Below, one piece after another: positions 42,370 through 44,805 of a stretch of 44,805 nucleotides of DNA. The position numbers were made by a program, and so were the translations under genes. Each line of letters starts with the position of its first letter. Positions within the stretch are counted from its first letter, which is position 1. Source of the stretch: Ferrithrix thermotolerans DSM 19514 (GTDB lineage Bacteria; Actinomycetota; Acidimicrobiia; Acidimicrobiales; Ilumatobacteraceae); assembly GCA_945861025.1 (NCBI GenBank), contig CAMASN010000023.1, positions 1 through 44,805 of the forward strand. Reading direction: 5' to 3'. The notes beneath the pieces were generated by a model that saw only the letters and a list, made by a program, of their open reading frames with translations, ran no database searches and was not told the DNA's origin.

Positions 42370-42945
42370 ATGAAGAAATACGTCGACGACGCGAAAAAAA
42401 ACACGGGCCGAGGGCCACGTATACGGGGAGCTTGCTGGGCACCGGCACTGTGCTTGGTCCTTGGTGGCTGCCGCCTGCTCGGCACTGAAGTCGATTCACT
42501 CACAGTGTCAAAAGCACAAGACGTGGCCAGCGTTGCTGGCTGGACTCGAATCGCGACCACACAGAATTACCTCGTTGTCGCCAACGTGCTGCCAGGTGAG
42601 CCGATGTACAGCAAAGCTGAGGTCGCATCGGAACATCCCATTGAGGGCGAGTTGTGCATCATCGGCCTCGGCGCTCCCGTCGGCCCGCTCATTCGACACG
42701 TCGAAGCTCACATTTACGACCGACTCACCGGCCTGCCCCTCACGGGCGTCACTCCACGGATCACGTTGGTAGATCGAGGCACCGGCAGGCCCACCAACGT
42801 TCCGCCCACGTTGATGCAAGACCTCAACATTGGGGCGCTCGATATTCACTTCGGGAACAACATCGCCATTCCGAGCAACAGCGACCTCCGCTTGACGGTC
42901 ACTATTGGGAACGAGGAGGCCACGTTCGATGGACATCTCGACTGA
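42370..42945 (+). CDS. Lipoprotein of unknown function, overlapping the diguanylate cyclase gene
   Basis: 191 residues. The basic N-terminus (KKYVDDAKKNTGRGPRIRG) leads to a hydrophobic stretch ending in the lipobox LVLGGC (Cys34), so it should be anchored outside the membrane. The mature part looks like a beta-sandwich: TQNYLVVANVLPGEPMYS, GELCIIGLGAPVGPLIRHVE, AHIYDRLTGLPLTGVTPRIT and NIGALDIHFGNNIAIPSNSD. I do not recognise the family; the HIYDRxTG-type segment recalls secreted ligand- or metal-binding proteins, but this is not enough to name it. It overlaps the next gene by 17 nt, so a functional link with the diguanylate cyclase, for example as its external sensor partner, is possible. 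The ribosome site before the ATG is weak. Confidence 0.68.
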   Translation: MKKYVDDAKKNTGRGPRIRGACWAPALCLVLGGCRLLGTEVDSLTVSKAQDVASVAGWTRIATTQNYLVVANVLPGEPMYSKAEVASEHPIEGELCIIGLGAPVGPLIRHVEAHIYDRLTGLPLTGVTPRITLVDRGTGRPTNVPPTLMQDLNIGALDIHFGNNIAIPSNSDLRLTVTIGNEEATFDGHLD

Positions 42946-44805
42946 ATCGAAAACGCTCAAACAGCGCGTCATTGACCTGCCGGTGAGCAGGAAACTCTTT
43001 ATCGGCTTTGCATGGTTGACCAGCGTGTTGGTCCTCGTGCTTGGCTGCCTGTTCTTGACTGTCGACCGCCTCGGGCAGGCGAACAACCGCATTATTGCTG
43101 GGACCGCCGTTCGTTCGGATGCAGCGGATCACCTTCGATTCGCAGCCGCCGAACTCCGCGCAGCGCAGCAGTCGTACGTGATGTCGTGGCCGACGGGTCA
43201 TTCGCAGTTCGACGAGGCCACGGGCCAATTCGAGACATCGCTGCAGAACTTGCGTGAGGCTGGTGGTGATCCCGTCGAGTGGGCACTCGTCGAAAAAATC
43301 GCTACCGGTTACCAAACATTTTTGGCCACCGACCAACTGATCTGGCAGGCATTGCAGGCTGGCGACGCGACGCTTGCCAAGAACCTGACGTTGGGCCCAG
43401 AGAATCTGGCGTTCACGTTTATGGCTCATGATTCATCGGCATACGCAGAGTTTGCCGACGCAGCACAGGCCGAGGCCGTAACAAACTTTGCTCAAACCTC
43501 TGCCGACGCCCGAGCCCTCGGAGTCATCCTGGGCTTCATTGCGCTTGCAGTCATGCTGACCGCAAGTTGGGTCATCACCAGGCTCATTCGTGATCCGCTT
43601 CATCGGGTGCAACTCGCGGCCGAACGCGCTGCCGAGGGCGACCTTGAGGCCGAAGCCGATGTAACTGGAGACGACGAAACCGGTCGACTCGCGCAAGCGT
43701 TCAACAGCATGTTGCGCAAGCTTCGCCTTCGTGAGGAGACTCTGCTCGCAGAGCACTCTCGCCAAGAAACCTCGACGAAAGTTCATCGCGCGTTCGAGAT
43801 GGCTGACGACGAAGCAGCGTCCCTTGAAGTGATCGGCATCGCCATGGCTGCGATGTTGCCGGGACGTTCGGTCGAGCTGCTGCTCGCCGACAACAGCAAG
43901 TCGAATCTCGAGCAAGCAGTGGTCGCTGGCACCAACAGCGACGGACCGGGTTGCCCTGTTGCTTCGCCGTTCTCCTGCGTCGCTGTTCGCAGCGGAGCAG
44001 CTGTCACATTCGAATCAAGCAATGCGCTCGATGCCTGCCCGCACCTGCGTCATCGCGGCGCCACCGCGTGCTCAGCAGTGTGCGTTCCGGTCACCTTTAT
44101 GGGACGAGCCGTCGGCGTCATCCACGCAGTTGCCGCGGAGGGAGAAGTTCCCAGTGCCTCCGAAATTGAGGCGCTGTCGATGTTGTCCACACAGGCCGGC
44201 GCGCGCATCGGCATGCTGCGCACCATGGTGCGTACGGGCGAGCAAGCATCAACCGACTCGTTGACCGGATTGATGAACCGCCGCACATTCCAGACCCGGA
44301 TTCGAGCGCTGCGTCGCAGCAACATCCCGTTCGTACTCGTGATGGCCGACATTGATCACTTCAAACAAGTGAACGACACCTACGGTCACGAGACTGGCGA
44401 CAGAGCGATCAAGACGTTCTGTGAAGTTGCCAAGAGCGCCCTGCGGCACAACGACCTGATCGGCCGTTGGGGCGGCGAGGAATTCGCGTTTGCGTTCACC
44501 GATCTCGATCCAGAACAAACACAGGCGACCATCGACCGCATTCGGCTCGAGTTGGCAGTGCGACTGTCGACCAGCGATCTGCCCGGGTTCACCGCCAGCT
44601 TCGGAATCGTTGACGCAACCAGTTGCGCAAGTCTCGAGGACGCCGTTCGTTTGGCCGACGATGCGTTGTACGTCGCCAAGGGAGCGGGTCGCAACCAATC
44701 GGTCATCGCTGGTCTCGATGCCACCGAAGCGGTTGCCTCGAAACTCCCCGCAGGTGTGCGCGTGATCGACAAGCAACGGTCGGTTCGGCGCGGCGTGCTC
44801 GCCAC
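42929..44805 (+). CDS. Membrane diguanylate cyclase: sensor, HAMP, GAF, GGDEF (3' end missing)
   Basis: At least 625 residues; the right edge cuts the C-terminus after the GGDEF domain. ATG 42929 follows AGGAGG by 9 nt, inside the end of the lipoprotein gene. Membrane spans at about 23-45 and 196-220 flank an extracytoplasmic four-helix-type sensor (AADHLRFAAAELRAAQQSYV). A HAMP domain (RDPLHRVQLAAERAAEGDLE) follows. Next is a GAF domain with five cysteines (CPVASPFSC, DACPHLRHRGATACSAVC). The GGDEF domain begins DSLTGLMNRRTF and holds the active GGEEF (515-519) with an RHND inhibitory I-site five residues before it, so it should make c-di-GMP and be product-inhibited. Confidence 0.92.
   Translation, partial: MDISTESKTLKQRVIDLPVSRKLFIGFAWLTSVLVLVLGCLFLTVDRLGQANNRIIAGTAVRSDAADHLRFAAAELRAAQQSYVMSWPTGHSQFDEATGQFETSLQNLREAGGDPVEWALVEKIATGYQTFLATDQLIWQALQAGDATLAKNLTLGPENLAFTFMAHDSSAYAEFADAAQAEAVTNFAQTSADARALGVILGFIALAVMLTASWVITRLIRDPLHRVQLAAERAAEGDLEAEADVTGDDETGRLAQAFNSMLRKLRLREETLLAEHSRQETSTKVHRAFEMADDEAASLEVIGIAMAAMLPGRSVELLLADNSKSNLEQAVVAGTNSDGPGCPVASPFSCVAVRSGAAVTFESSNALDACPHLRHRGATACSAVCVPVTFMGRAVGVIHAVAAEGEVPSASEIEALSMLSTQAGARIGMLRTMVRTGEQASTDSLTGLMNRRTFQTRIRALRRSNIPFVLVMADIDHFKQVNDTYGHETGDRAIKTFCEVAKSALRHNDLIGRWGGEEFAFAFTDLDPEQTQATIDRIRLELAVRLSTSDLPGFTASFGIVDATSCASLEDAVRLADDALYVAKGAGRNQSVIAGLDATEAVASKLPAGVRVIDKQRSVRRGVLA

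Noticed and set aside
1-44805. Mobile elements, prophage, integrases or toxin-antitoxin pairs
   Set aside because: No transposase, integrase, phage structural or toxin-like gene was seen, and base and codon use look even across the window. The region appears to be ordinary chromosome.

Overview
The window reads as chromosomal DNA of a high-GC actinobacterium. Inference: it is most likely a member of the class Acidimicrobiia (Ilumatobacter-like). The reasons are a HemQ-type coproheme decarboxylase, an F420-type LLM oxidoreductase, a TIGR03084/mycothiol-isomerase-fold protein, Thr-rich lipoproteins, and many genes whose start codon lies 6-9 nt after a TAnnnT box (leaderless mRNAs). No phage, insertion sequence, CRISPR array or rRNA was seen. 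There is one tRNA, tRNA-Lys(TTT).

Left part (1-12484): lipid, ketone and terpenoid-type catabolism. On the minus strand lie a partial crotonase, a double META-domain lipoprotein, tRNA-Lys, a Baeyer-Villiger-type monooxygenase behind a large inverted repeat, and a nitronate monooxygenase. Divergent from these is a six-gene block (4877-12484) in which every junction overlaps: carboxyltransferase, biotin carboxylase/BCCP, AtuA-family protein, TetR regulator, TIGR03084 protein and crotonase. Its gene content parallels the geranyl-CoA carboxylase arm of the Pseudomonas acyclic terpene (Atu) pathway.

Middle (12486-32356): mixed housekeeping and envelope genes. These are a SPOR lipoprotein, an SRPBCC protein, a LACTB2-like metallo-hydrolase and an AI-2E-family permease (one minus-strand run); a YcaQ-type DNA glycosylase coupled to a cyclophilin; AqpZ; FdhD; HemQ; a receptor-type binding lipoprotein; a small conserved-looking protein of unknown function; a Nudix hydrolase coupled to an N-terminally short SsnA-like amidohydrolase; a GH18-like membrane-anchored protein; an LLM oxidoreductase; an OpuAC-like lipoprotein with a low-complexity insert; a two-gene ABC exporter; and a Crp/Fnr regulator divergent from ispD-ispF-rlmB across a palindromic promoter.

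Right part (32525-44805): a response regulator, a histidine kinase and a second response regulator form a signalling unit. A 2113-residue secreted animal-type heme peroxidase with two RTX (calcium-binding) blocks follows, similar in plan to the MopA Mn(II)-oxidising peroxidases. It ends in strong hairpins and is followed by a lipoprotein that overlaps a membrane diguanylate cyclase, which is cut by the right edge.

The most interesting points are the RTX heme peroxidase beside a diguanylate cyclase, the fully overlapping AtuA/carboxylase cluster, the reduced SsnA-like enzyme, the uniform leaderless promoter geometry, and the symmetric bidirectional promoter between the Crp-like gene and ispD.
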